A DNA stretch of 64,000 bases. It comes from CAYUWH01 sp964448615. GTDB lineage: Bacteria; Patescibacteriota; Gracilibacteria; Peribacterales; Peribacteraceae. Positions within the stretch are counted from its first letter, which is position 1. Each line of letters starts with the position of its first letter. The position numbers and the translations under genes are program-made. Below, one piece after another: positions 15,535 through 22,912 of this stretch. The DNA is taken from NCBI GenBank assembly GCA_964448615.1, contig CAYUWH010000002.1:8584-72583 (forward strand), in the 5' to 3' direction. The notes under the pieces are model-generated. The model was not told the origin of the DNA, ran no database searches, and saw only the letters and a list, made by a program, of their open reading frames with translations.

Positions 15535-16491
15535 TCATGGCCGCTCTAACATCGTGCCCGCGCGGATCATCTTGCCGGTCAAATCTGCCCGCGTTAAGAC
15601 AGAATCGCTGTCGATGACGCAATTTTCCAAAATACAGTCATCGATACGGCAATCCTCGAAGATCACCGTGTTCCGGAGCACGCTGCCTTTTACGTAGGTG
15701 CCTGTTCCCAGCACCACGCTTCCTTCATGGGTGCTATCCTCAAACGTCGCCAGACTTCCAAGCATCCGGTCGCCGACGAGCATCCGGGTTGCTTCCAGAT
15801 ATGCTTCAAAAGATCCGATATCGAACCAGGGTTCCTGAAACTGAAAGCATTCCACCGGCAATTGGCGGCGCAGGAGCTCTTCGAAGATTCCTCCGATGTT
15901 ATCAGGTTTCACCTTGGCGAATTCTTGGAGAATGGGGAGCGTGCTTGCGGGGAGAATCGAGACGCCAGTGCTGATGAGCGAGGTCTTGGGTTCGGATGGC
16001 TTTTCTTCAAACGCTTCGATGTGTTTGCCGTCTGCGGCAAGAATCACGGTGCCGAAGGCCGATGCTTTGCTGCGATCGCCGATGTCGTGCGCCGCGAGCA
16101 GCGCCGTTCCCGGATGATACTGTTCTAAAAACGCCGTCATCGAGAAGCCGAAATAGTTGTCGCCCGCGATCAGCAGAAGATCGTCGGTGTTTCCCGTCTG
16201 TTCCAGCCACTGTGCCACGGCACCGAGTGTTCCGAGTTTCTGATCATCACTGATCGTGCGTTCGATCACCAGTTCCACATTGCCGCGCCCGCGCATCGTG
16301 GTTTCCCATTCGCGGAAGACGTTTTCAAATGCGGCGTTGGTACTGACGGTGACCGGCATCTCCGGCGGCAGTGCATCGATGATATGATTCAACGTCGGTT
16401 TTCCCGCAAGCGGCAACAGCGGCTTCGGACGTTTTTCCGTGAGGGGCCAGAGTCTGGTGGCGAATCCGCCTGCGAGGAGAAAGGCACGCAT
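15535..16491 (-). CDS. Sugar-1-phosphate nucleotidyltransferase with left-handed beta-helix end
   Basis: A 318-residue enzyme of the RmlA/ManC-like NDP-sugar pyrophosphorylase family, which couples a sugar 1-phosphate to a nucleotide for glycan or polysaccharide synthesis. The N-terminus AFLLAGGFATRLWPLTEKRPKPLLPLAGKP is the nucleotide-binding signature, with the metal-binding IAGDNYFGFS motif near residue 108. The last 60 residues (EGSVVLGTGTYVKGSVLRNTVI and following) have hexapeptide-repeat character. The exact sugar and nucleotide cannot be told. It lies four bases from the next gene in the minus-strand run, suggesting co-transcription with the sugar-transferase-like protein. Confidence 0.88.
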   Translation of the reverse strand: MRAFLLAGGFATRLWPLTEKRPKPLLPLAGKPTLNHIIDALPPEMPVTVSTNAAFENVFREWETTMRGRGNVELVIERTISDDQKLGTLGAVAQWLEQTGNTDDLLLIAGDNYFGFSMTAFLEQYHPGTALLAAHDIGDRSKASAFGTVILAADGKHIEAFEEKPSEPKTSLISTGVSILPASTLPILQEFAKVKPDNIGGIFEELLRRQLPVECFQFQEPWFDIGSFEAYLEATRMLVGDRMLGSLATFEDSTHEGSVVLGTGTYVKGSVLRNTVIFEDCRIDDCILENCVIDSDSVLTRADLTGKMIRAGTMLERP

Positions 16492-16494
16492 AGA

Positions 16495-17301
16495 TCAATT
16501 GAAGAACCATTTCCACCACGCTTCCGGCGGATGAATGGCTGTGACCGGCTGTCCTTCGAGTGACTCGATTTTTTCATCACCTTCAATGATGCCGAGCACG
16601 GATGGAAGCAGGAGATACGTGATGCCTTTGGCGCGGCATGCGGAGAGTAGATTGATCGATTGTTCCAAGTCGCTGCATTGAATGAGATGCGTGATGCGCA
16701 GTTTTTCAATCGTCTCGTCCAGCTTATGCAACTTTCCGGCAACCGGGACGCCTTCGAGTGATGTTTCTTTCGTACCGCGGCCATCGAGGATGGCGACGGG
16801 CGCAAGCGGGCTCTTTTGCGATTGCAACAAGCGGATCAAGTGTGCGGCCTCACGCGTGGCACCGATAATGAGGGTTGGATACATCGGTGTTCCGATACGC
16901 AGCCATGCACGCATGATCTGTTCCCATGCCATATGCCAAGCCCAAGGCAGAACCCACGAAAGTGCCAAGGCATAGATCAGCAGCAATCGACTGAAAAATA
17001 GCCCGAAGATGAAGAAGTAGGAGAGGGCAAAGAGCGAAGTGGCGACGATGGCGCTTACCAGGAGATACGCGCCGACGCGCAGGCTCTGCTGACGACGCAT
17101 CAGGCTGAATGTTCGCAGGAGAATCAGCATCACCAGCCACGGTATGGCGGCCAGTGCCGCGATACTCAGGAATTGCTTGAAGGGAAAATCTGAGGAAAAA
17201 ATAAAGCCGACACGCAAAAAGTACGCGAGTACGAAGCTGGCGATGAACAGGGCAAGATCGCTCAGAAGCCAGATCCACAGGGCGAGGGTGCGGCGGGACA
17301 T
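16495..17301 (-). CDS. Truncated polyprenyl-glycosylphosphotransferase-like membrane protein
   Basis: A 268-residue protein with four transmembrane helices in residues 5-130 followed by a Rossmann-like CoA_binding_3 domain (YPTLIIGATREAAHLIRLL near 150-168). This is the N-terminal half of WbaP/EpsE-type phosphoglycosyl transferases. The catalytic C-terminal domain with its basic and Asp-Glu motifs is absent and the gene ends cleanly, three bases before the nucleotidyltransferase gene. It may be a regulatory or scaffold remnant that feeds the neighbouring nucleotidyltransferase, or a decayed enzyme. TATGCT lies six bases before the ATG, so it has its own leaderless promoter. Confidence 0.75.
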   Translation of the reverse strand: MSRRTLALWIWLLSDLALFIASFVLAYFLRVGFIFSSDFPFKQFLSIAALAAIPWLVMLILLRTFSLMRRQQSLRVGAYLLVSAIVATSLFALSYFFIFGLFFSRLLLIYALALSWVLPWAWHMAWEQIMRAWLRIGTPMYPTLIIGATREAAHLIRLLQSQKSPLAPVAILDGRGTKETSLEGVPVAGKLHKLDETIEKLRITHLIQCSDLEQSINLLSACRAKGITYLLLPSVLGIIEGDEKIESLEGQPVTAIHPPEAWWKWFFN

Positions 17302-17307
17302 GCGATC

Positions 17308-17313
17308 AGCATA
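17308..17313 (-). promoter_or_regulatory. -10 element of the gene at 16495-17301
   Basis: TATGCT on the minus strand, six bases before the ATG at 17301. Confidence 0.5.
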
Positions 17314-17320
17314 AAGGACC

Positions 17321-18196
17321 TCATGATTGTGTGCTACCTATCCACTTGTATCCCAATCTCGTGATATCCCACGGCGGTGTGCCGTTCCAGCGATATTCGC
17401 TGACGGAGATGGGATTTGGCATCGGCAAGTGCGTGCGCATCCAGGCAAGTTTCTTGGCGACGATCACGCTGGTCTTTGCCTGTTCTTCCATTGCATCCGG
17501 GTGCAGGGCATAGGCAGCGAACGTTTCTGCAAAATCTTCGAATACACCGCTTTGCGCATATTCGGACACGAAATCCTGTTCGCGTAAGCCACTCTTCAGA
17601 ACCTTCTCATTCGCCCACGATAAGGAGAAGAATGAAACGATGGGGGAATCCTTGTAGAAGACCATGTTACCATCCTTGAATCCGCTGGCTCCGCTTGAGG
17701 GCGTGCCGGGGAGATTGCTGTGGATCACGTGACCGCATTCGTGCGTGATGAGTGCCATCACTTCCGCATCCCCGAACGAGCCGTCGACGATAATGGTTGT
17801 CTTGCCGCCGAGTCCGCGGTTTTTGGGATGATCATAGCGGATATAGAAATTTTTCAGGTTATCGCGGCAGCCTGCAGGAAGTGCACGCAGTAATGCATCC
17901 GCCAAACGTTGATGCTGCGGGCGTATATCTTCTTTCTTCACCACTGCCAGCAATGGATGCTCCGCCGGAGCGGTCGCGGGAAGCAGTGCGACGATTTTTT
18001 GTTGCTTCGGAGCGGTAAAGGCTCGTTGCGTCCGCATCCAGCCAACCAGGTTCCACGATCGCTCCGAAGAGCTTTGATGCAGGGGTGGAGCGCTTGTCAA
18101 TCGGGTGCTGTCTGCTATGCTTCCCGGCACAAGCAGGAGCGTAAGGGTAGAAATTGCCGAGAAGAGGCAGATGAGGCGAAGGTGGAGAGTTCGCAT
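17321..18196 (-). CDS. Exported zinc metallopeptidase-like protein
   Basis: A 291-residue exported protein. An N-terminal hydrophobic stretch (residues 5-26) is a signal peptide or anchor. The core carries a zincin motif His-Glu-Cys-Gly-His (ALITHECGHVIHS) and, about 65 residues later, FEDFAETFAAY, whose Glu is positioned as a third zinc ligand. This arrangement resembles putative zinc-binding metallopeptidases of the gluzincin type; the substrate is unknown. A GTG 33 bases further up would extend it, but the ATG at 18196 begins the signal peptide and is preferred. It is divergent from rlmD and heads the minus-strand run that leads to secD. Confidence 0.75.
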   Translation of the reverse strand: MRTLHLRLICLFSAISTLTLLLVPGSIADSTRLTSAPPLHQSSSERSWNLVGWMRTQRAFTAPKQQKIVALLPATAPAEHPLLAVVKKEDIRPQHQRLADALLRALPAGCRDNLKNFYIRYDHPKNRGLGGKTTIIVDGSFGDAEVMALITHECGHVIHSNLPGTPSSGASGFKDGNMVFYKDSPIVSFFSLSWANEKVLKSGLREQDFVSEYAQSGVFEDFAETFAAYALHPDAMEEQAKTSVIVAKKLAWMRTHLPMPNPISVSEYRWNGTPPWDITRLGYKWIGSTQS

Positions 18197-18241
18197 TGCT
18201 TGAAAGCAGAAAGTAGTACTTTTTATCACATTTTATATAAG

Positions 18242-19693
18242 ATGTCAACAATTCCCGAGACCTCAGTTCATGGGGGTCAGCACTATACGGTCACCATTGA
18301 GAAGGTTACGCACGGGGGCTCTGGATTGGCCCATATCGACGGTTTACCCGTATTTATCCCAGGTGCCATTCCGAGTCAGGAGGTGGAAATCGTCATTACC
18401 AAGCGCAAAGACCGCTTTGCCGAAGGAAAGGTGCAGAAAATCATTCGAAAAGCCAAAGATGAGATCATGCCTCGCTGTCAGCACTTCCTCTCTTGCGGAG
18501 GCTGCACCTGGCAAAACCTGCCGTATGACCGGCAGTTGAAATACAAAGAAGATATCGTCCGCGAGACCCTTGAGCATCTGACTCCCATTGATGAAGAAGC
18601 CCGTAAACAGCTCCCGGGCCGCGTGCTTAAGATCATCCCGAGCCCGCAGGTGTTTCACTATCGCAATAAATTGGAGATGAGTTTTGGCTATGCTTCAATG
18701 CGCAGCGAAGAGAAGAACGGCAAGCGCATCTATTTCGATGAAAACCCGACGATCGGCTTCCATCAGCCCGGAGAATGGTCGACCGTGCTGCCGATCAGCG
18801 AGTGTCATTTGTATGACGAACAAATCGGTACGCTGCTCTCCGATGTCCGCCGCTTCATGCAGGATACGAAGTTGCCGGTCTACAATCCGAAGACGCATAA
18901 GGGGTTACTCCGCACGCTCTTGTTGCGTCGCGGCATTCATACCGGTCAGCACATGATCGGCTTCATGGTGAACGCGAAAAAGAAAGAACTTGAGCCACTG
19001 TTCCAGAACTTCATGCGGTTCGCGGGCCGTCCTGGGTTGGCATCGCTGCTCATGATCGAAAGCACTGGCCTCAATGACAAACCCGAAGCGCCGAAGATCC
19101 ACACGCTTGTCGGCAAGGAAACAATCACCGAACGTTTGTTCGATCTTGAATTCGAAATTTCTCCGTTTTCGTTCTTCCAGACGAACACGCTCGGTACCGA
19201 GAAGTTGTATCAAGCGATTTTGCAGTCCGCGGACCTCACGTCGCGCGACACGGTGCTCGATGCCTATTGCGGCATGGGAACGATCGGTCAGTATCTCGCG
19301 CGCTTCTGCCAGAAAGTCGTCGGTATCGAGAGTCATCCTTCCGCGGTGGAAGATGCGCTCAAGAGCGCGGGAAAAAATCGCATCGGGAATATCAGTTTCT
19401 ACAAAGGCCGTTCCGAGCAAATTCTCAAGGATCAGCTCAAGCCCGGTGGCAAGTATGTGTTCGACGTGATCGTGCTCGATCCTCCCCGCGCGGGGCTGCA
19501 TCCTGCCGCAACCGAAGCGGTGATCGCCCATGCGCCTCGCAAGATCGTGTACGTATCCTGCAACACCGCGACTTTCGCGCGCGATCTCGGCGAATTCATG
19601 AAGAAGGGGTACGAATTGCGATCGGTGCAGCCGGTCGATATGTTCCCGCACACCGCGCACATCGAAACCGTGAGCGTTTTGCAGAAAAAGTAA
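18242..19693 (+). CDS. rlmD: 23S rRNA (uracil-C5)-methyltransferase, RlmD/TrmA family
   Basis: SAM-dependent methyltransferase that makes 5-methyluridine in 23S rRNA. The 483-residue product from the ATG at 18242 has an N-terminal TRAM domain (HGGSGLAHIDGLPVFIPGAIPSQ), an iron-sulfur cysteine cluster (Cys80 region: RCQHFLSCGGCTW), and a C-terminal methyltransferase domain with AYCGMGTIG, LDPPRAGLHP and the catalytic cysteine in VYVSCNTATFARDL. Whether the target is U747 or U1939 cannot be judged. The stop is one base before the rlmH start, so two rRNA methyltransferases are co-transcribed. The TATATAAG just before the ATG may carry the -10. Confidence 0.9.
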   Translation: MSTIPETSVHGGQHYTVTIEKVTHGGSGLAHIDGLPVFIPGAIPSQEVEIVITKRKDRFAEGKVQKIIRKAKDEIMPRCQHFLSCGGCTWQNLPYDRQLKYKEDIVRETLEHLTPIDEEARKQLPGRVLKIIPSPQVFHYRNKLEMSFGYASMRSEEKNGKRIYFDENPTIGFHQPGEWSTVLPISECHLYDEQIGTLLSDVRRFMQDTKLPVYNPKTHKGLLRTLLLRRGIHTGQHMIGFMVNAKKKELEPLFQNFMRFAGRPGLASLLMIESTGLNDKPEAPKIHTLVGKETITERLFDLEFEISPFSFFQTNTLGTEKLYQAILQSADLTSRDTVLDAYCGMGTIGQYLARFCQKVVGIESHPSAVEDALKSAGKNRIGNISFYKGRSEQILKDQLKPGGKYVFDVIVLDPPRAGLHPAATEAVIAHAPRKIVYVSCNTATFARDLGEFMKKGYELRSVQPVDMFPHTAHIETVSVLQKK

Positions 19694-19694
19694 G

Positions 19695-20159
19695 ATGCAA
19701 CGCGTGACGCTTCTCACGATCGGCAAACCGAAAGAGCAGTGGGTGAAGGAAGCGTGTGAGCAGTATCTGCAGCGTTTGCGTCCGCAGATTTCGCTGACTG
19801 TGTTGGAATTGGGGCCGAGTCGCGGTAAGGACGGTGTGGTGCAGCAACTTGAAGAATCGGAGCGGCTCCTTCGATCGCTCGAGAGCATGCAGGGGGATAT
19901 TTGGGTGCTGGACGAAACAGGAAAGGGGATGACTTCGATGGAATTTGCGAAGCATCTTGGTGCTGCGCGCGATCAAGGCACGCCGAGTATTTTCGTGCTT
20001 GGCGGCGCCTACGGTCTGACCGATGCCGTTCGCAAAAAAGCGCGCGTCGTAGTGCGTTTAAGCGATATGACGCTGCCGCATGAACTCTGCCGCGTGCTCT
20101 TTTTGGAGCAACTGTATCGCGCCTGTGAAATCAATCGCGGGAGCGGGTATCATCATTGA
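19695..20159 (+). CDS. rlmH: 23S rRNA pseudouridine-1915 N3-methyltransferase RlmH
   Basis: Small SPOUT-class methyltransferase of 154 residues, the normal RlmH length. Typical segments are seen: VTLLTIGKPKEQWV at the start, LDETGKGMTSMEFAKHL, the knot region IFVLGGAYGLTDAV, and the C-terminal HELCRVLFLEQLYRACEI followed by NRGSGYHH, which is the diagnostic RlmH ending. It acts on the ribosome in the cytoplasm, on the decoding-proximal helix 69 of 23S rRNA. It follows rlmD with one base between. Confidence 0.95.
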   Translation: MQRVTLLTIGKPKEQWVKEACEQYLQRLRPQISLTVLELGPSRGKDGVVQQLEESERLLRSLESMQGDIWVLDETGKGMTSMEFAKHLGAARDQGTPSIFVLGGAYGLTDAVRKKARVVVRLSDMTLPHELCRVLFLEQLYRACEINRGSGYHH

Positions 20160-20179
20160 AACCGCAAAGGTGACGTCGC

Positions 20180-20207
20180 AAAAAATCCCCTCGTACGTGA
20201 CGAGGGG
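20180..20207 (-). terminator. Rho-independent terminator of the small membrane-protein pair
   Basis: CCCCTCGT (20187-20194) pairs with ACGAGGGG (20200-20207) around a five-base loop; on the minus strand the stem is followed by ATTTTTT. It also lies just behind rlmH, but lacks a T-run on that strand. Confidence 0.85.
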
Positions 20208-20268
20208 GGTTAAGGAAGTGGGAAACGATCATTCGTGTGCGGTACCTTTCTGGTTGGGAGAGTGAGCA

Positions 20269-20475
20269 TCATGCAGTAAAGGGCGGAGCGCGTGGTAAGG
20301 GTGCCCGGTAGTAGAGCGCCCAGGCGTAGCCGAGCAGTCGTAGAGTCTGCGGAAGAAAGGGGTGTATGAATGGCAGAATCCATGCGAAATCATCGCATGT
20401 GTCGGGATCATCCAATACCAAGCCGGCTTTTTCGGTATCGATGTGATCCTTTGATTCGCCTTCCTTCCGCTTCAT
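20269..20475 (-). CDS. Small hypothetical protein, translationally coupled
   Basis: A 68-residue product whose ATG overlaps the TGA of the gene before it (ATGA), a classic sign of translational coupling. It has an acidic, lysine-rich N-terminal third and a hydrophobic region (residues 31-56) that may be one membrane segment. I do not recognise it. It is followed by a terminator, so the pair 20472-20879 and 20269-20475 forms a complete two-gene unit. Confidence 0.6.
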   Translation of the reverse strand: MKRKEGESKDHIDTEKAGLVLDDPDTCDDFAWILPFIHPFLPQTLRLLGYAWALYYRAPLPRAPPFTA

Positions 20476-20879
20476 GCTTCCGGGCGGGGTGTTTCCTTTT
20501 CCGGCCGGTTTGTTCCCGCTTGAACGGCGGGCAGAAGCTCTGCCAGAACTGTAGGAAGCGTTGCCTTGAGAACATCCGGAATCAGCTCGCTGAGCAGCTC
20601 TTTCGTGCGTTCTCTCGCGAGACGATCGGCCTGTTCCTGTTGATAGGCGGCTATCTGAAGATAGAGCTGGCGTAGCAGTGCAGCCGCGACACTTGAGCCA
20701 TAGATGCCGAGAATCCATGCTCCGGCATACTGGACCCAGCGGATGAAGACATCGACGTGCTGGAGATTGAGGACTTCGGTGGCCAGCAGTGTGATCATGA
20801 AGATGCAGAGCAGGCCGAAAGCGGCAAGCGCATAGACGCCGCCTCGAAGCAACATTCGTCCGAACTTGCCTAAACGCAT
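20472..20879 (-). CDS. Small membrane protein with helical tail, unrecognised
   Basis: A 135-residue protein with two transmembrane segments (residues about 12-33 and 47-68) followed by a charged helix rich in Gln, Glu and Arg and a Pro-rich end. No family is recognised. It has a good ribosome binding site (AAAGGAGG before the ATG), unlike most genes in the window, and begins a two-gene unit. The layout, two helices plus a long cytoplasmic helix, recalls small membrane scaffold proteins; nothing specific supports a role. Confidence 0.75.
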   Translation of the reverse strand: MRLGKFGRMLLRGGVYALAAFGLLCIFMITLLATEVLNLQHVDVFIRWVQYAGAWILGIYGSSVAAALLRQLYLQIAAYQQEQADRLARERTKELLSELIPDVLKATLPTVLAELLPAVQAGTNRPEKETPRPEA

Positions 20880-21053
20880 GTTCGTAGCCTCCTTTCAGAG
20901 TCGGTACCCGTGATGTGAACGACCGTTCGTTGTTGGTACCTCCTCCGATCGCACACCCTATGCCTGGTGTCTCCTATGTGCAATCAACAAAATCCAATTT
21001 TCTCTCGCTTCCTCCAGAGAAGATGCTGTTCTGCTGCCAAAGCGCTCCTTCTC

Positions 21054-21081
21054 TTGAAGAATTGCTGTTTTGGGCTATACT
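21054..21081 (+). promoter_or_regulatory. Promoter of tRNA-Glu
   Basis: TTGAAG (21054-21059), a 16-base spacer and TATACT (21076-21081), 18 bases before the tRNA. Confidence 0.65.
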
Positions 21082-21099
21082 CCGCGCACATTCTAACTT

Positions 21100-21174
21100 G
21101 GGGTCATCGTCTAACGGTTAGGACAGCAGGTTCTCATCCTGCAAATCGGGGTTCGATTCCCCGTGGCCCTGCCA
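21100..21174 (+). tRNA. tRNA-Glu (anticodon CTC)
   Basis: The 75-base cloverleaf has an acceptor stem GGGGTCA with TGGCCCT (two G-U pairs), a D arm CGTCTAACGGTTAGGAC, an anticodon stem AGCAGG with CCTGC around loop TTCTCAT, which gives anticodon CTC for GAG codons, and a T arm CGGGGTTCGATTCCCCG. The 3' CCA is encoded (21172-21174). The HAD gene starts ten bases later, so the two may be co-transcribed. Confidence 0.93.
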
Positions 21175-21184
21175 GCACCAAGCA

Positions 21185-21859
21185 ATGACTATGCGCCCCC
21201 TCGCCACTATCTGGGATATGGACGGTACGTTGCTCGATACGGAAGAACTCACGCTGCGGTGTTGGGAGCAGGCATGTGCCAAGCATGGGTATTACAAAGT
21301 GAGGACAGTGTTGCTGAAGCTCATTGGACGAACCGCACGTGATGCTGATGAAGTGTTACGACAGGAACTGGGAAATGATTTTCCTGTGGAGCTTGTACGT
21401 GCATCGAAAAACCAGATGGCACAGGCACATTTCCATGAACACGGAGTACCGGTGAAAGCAGGTGTTCTCTCAGTGCTCTCGTGGCTACAGGAGCGCAGGG
21501 TTCCCTGTGCCGTGGCAAGCTCCACCCAGCGCGAAAAAGTGTTGGCCCACCTCAGCCGTGCCGAGCTCATGGAGTATTTCCAGTGCATCACGGGAGGGGA
21601 TGAAGTCACGCGCAGCAAGCCAGATCCTGAAATCTTCCTTGCTACTGCAGACAGGCTTAATGTGAATCCTCAAGATTGTGTGGTGTTTGAGGATTCCTTC
21701 AATGGTGTCACTGCCGCGCATGCTGCGGGAATGCATGTGGTCATGGTGCCTGATCTCATTCAGCCTACATCCGAAATTCTCCAACTTACGCATCACACAT
21801 TACGATCCTTGGAAGACGCGATGCCCTTGTTGCATCAGCTCTTGCGCCAAGAGGGATAA
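21185..21859 (+). CDS. HAD-superfamily hydrolase, beta-phosphoglucomutase-like
   Basis: A 224-residue cytoplasmic phosphatase or phosphomutase of HAD subfamily IA. Motif I is IWDMDGTLLDTEE with the nucleophile and acid-base Asp pair; motif II is the Ser in AVASSTQREK; motif III Lys and motif IV are seen in RSKPDPEIFLATADRL followed by CVVFEDSFNGVTAAHAAG. The helical cap lies between motifs I and II. Substrate cannot be deduced; the family includes phosphoglycolate phosphatase, beta-phosphoglucomutase and sugar-phosphate phosphatases. It starts ten bases after tRNA-Glu. Confidence 0.9.
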   Translation: MTMRPLATIWDMDGTLLDTEELTLRCWEQACAKHGYYKVRTVLLKLIGRTARDADEVLRQELGNDFPVELVRASKNQMAQAHFHEHGVPVKAGVLSVLSWLQERRVPCAVASSTQREKVLAHLSRAELMEYFQCITGGDEVTRSKPDPEIFLATADRLNVNPQDCVVFEDSFNGVTAAHAAGMHVVMVPDLIQPTSEILQLTHHTLRSLEDAMPLLHQLLRQEG

Positions 21860-21884
21860 ATGGACGCTGATTTCCTTATAGTCC

Positions 21885-22040
21885 TTCCTCCTTATCCTCA
21901 GCACCATCCGTACCGCGGCAGGACAATGATGATGAACGTCATGCCGGTCCAGATCATCCACGAATGCTGCTCAGAGAAGCGGTTATCGACGCCGTCGTTT
22001 TCATCATCTTCGCGCGCATCACCGGCCTTATCGCCGTCGT
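21885..22040 (-). pseudogene. Decayed C-terminal fragment of a thrombospondin type-3 repeat protein
   Basis: On the minus strand this stretch encodes DNRFSEQHSWMIWTGMTF, nearly the same as DDRFSEQHPWIIWTGMTF at the end of the protein encoded at 27279-29078, with a preceding Asp-rich stretch like a type-3 repeat. After the shared membrane segment the frame is shifted: reading on in one frame gives a premature stop, while another frame restores VRMVL as in the intact copy. The upstream part of the gene is missing and the fragment abuts the end of the gene at 22028. I read it as the tail of a lost paralogue. Confidence 0.75.
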
Positions 22041-22591
22041 GGTGCCAGAATGAACAGAGTCATGATTGAATTGATAATGATCATTGCTATGGAATGCAAA
22101 GTGGTGGCGATGTTGTATGCATCCAATGAAAAAAGCGTCAGAACATGACGGAGCACGTTCATGGCATACAAGATGGGTATTTCGGTTTTGGGGAGCTTCC
22201 ATGTTTTACGTAGCGTCGGAAGAAATGCGATGACATCGATGCTGACAACGGTGATAACCGAAATAGTGGGATCATTCGTCATGGCCCACGGAATGAGTCC
22301 GAGAAGCGCGATGATGAGAAAGTAGGTGTCTCGTTTTTGGATATTCCGGAAGCCGTATCGCAAAGAAAAAATGAAGATGATGATCGTCAGCATTTCGGCG
22401 ACTCCGGTCGGAATAGACCCCATGCCTCCGCCTTTTGCGACTTGCCCGAAAAACGTCACCCCTGAAACGATGGACCACACGAGCCATGTGTACGGATGAG
22501 GTTGGATTCTATTCTTGATGACATCTCGCAAATACGGGGCATTGCCCACCAGCGCCAACACAACCGCGGCTGCAACAAAAACTTCCTGCAT
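22028..22591 (-). CDS. Multi-pass membrane protein, PQ-loop-like
   Basis: A 187-residue protein with about six transmembrane segments. Two similar segments, NAPYLRDVIKNRIQPHPYTW near residue 17 and a second around VIAFLPTLRKTWKLPK near residue 120, look like the repeated PQ-loop or SemiSWEET-type half of small transporters, with the conserved proline. Function is unknown. Its last bases run into the pseudogene fragment. TACTAT lies six bases before the ATG, giving a leaderless promoter that faces the divergent small gene at 22633. Confidence 0.7.
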   Translation of the reverse strand: MQEVFVAAAVVLALVGNAPYLRDVIKNRIQPHPYTWLVWSIVSGVTFFGQVAKGGGMGSIPTGVAEMLTIIIFIFSLRYGFRNIQKRDTYFLIIALLGLIPWAMTNDPTISVITVVSIDVIAFLPTLRKTWKLPKTEIPILYAMNVLRHVLTLFSLDAYNIATTLHSIAMIIINSIMTLFILAPRRR

Positions 22592-22597
22592 GCTGCC

Positions 22598-22603
22598 ATA
22601 GTA
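22598..22603 (-). promoter_or_regulatory. -10 element of the gene at 22028-22591
   Basis: TACTAT on the minus strand, six bases before the ATG. Confidence 0.5.
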
Positions 22604-22620
22604 CTCTTCTCAAAGATCGC

Positions 22621-22626
22621 TATCAT
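22621..22626 (+). promoter_or_regulatory. -10 element of the small gene at 22633
   Basis: TATCAT, six bases before the ATG. Confidence 0.45.
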
Positions 22627-22632
22627 GCAGGC

Positions 22633-22776
22633 ATGAAACTAGGACAAAACACGGCGGTCTTCGTCTTGTTTTTCGGTGTTGCCGTTATCGAGGCTCTTCA
22701 GACGCAGGATTGGCTTATGGTTTTGATGTGGGCCGCCATCGGCTTGGTCTTCTTGTGGGGCGACAGGAAGAGATAA
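22633..22776 (+). CDS. 47-residue membrane protein
   Basis: A very short gene: MKLGQNTAVFVLFFGVAVIE begins the product, which has two hydrophobic segments (residues 7-20 and 27-42) and ends in the basic GDRKR. The even codon use, a leaderless -10 and a clean stop support translation, though the evidence is only from sequence. It starts 41 bases from the divergent PQ-loop-like gene, so the two could be coordinately expressed. I do not recognise a family. Confidence 0.6.
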   Translation: MKLGQNTAVFVLFFGVAVIEALQTQDWLMVLMWAAIGLVFLWGDRKR

Positions 22777-22912
22777 AACTAGATGGTTACGACAGTTGCG
22801 ATATTTTTCAGGACTTTGTACCACTCCACTAAAATCTCGATGACAGAGTTTGCGTCGAGAGCCTTCTGGTTTACCAACATTCACCTCAGACGATTCAATC
22901 TCGTTGTATTGC

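Noticed and set aside
22777..22912. A gene between the 47-residue protein and copA
   Set aside because: The only frames are short, lack start signals and look like random sequence.
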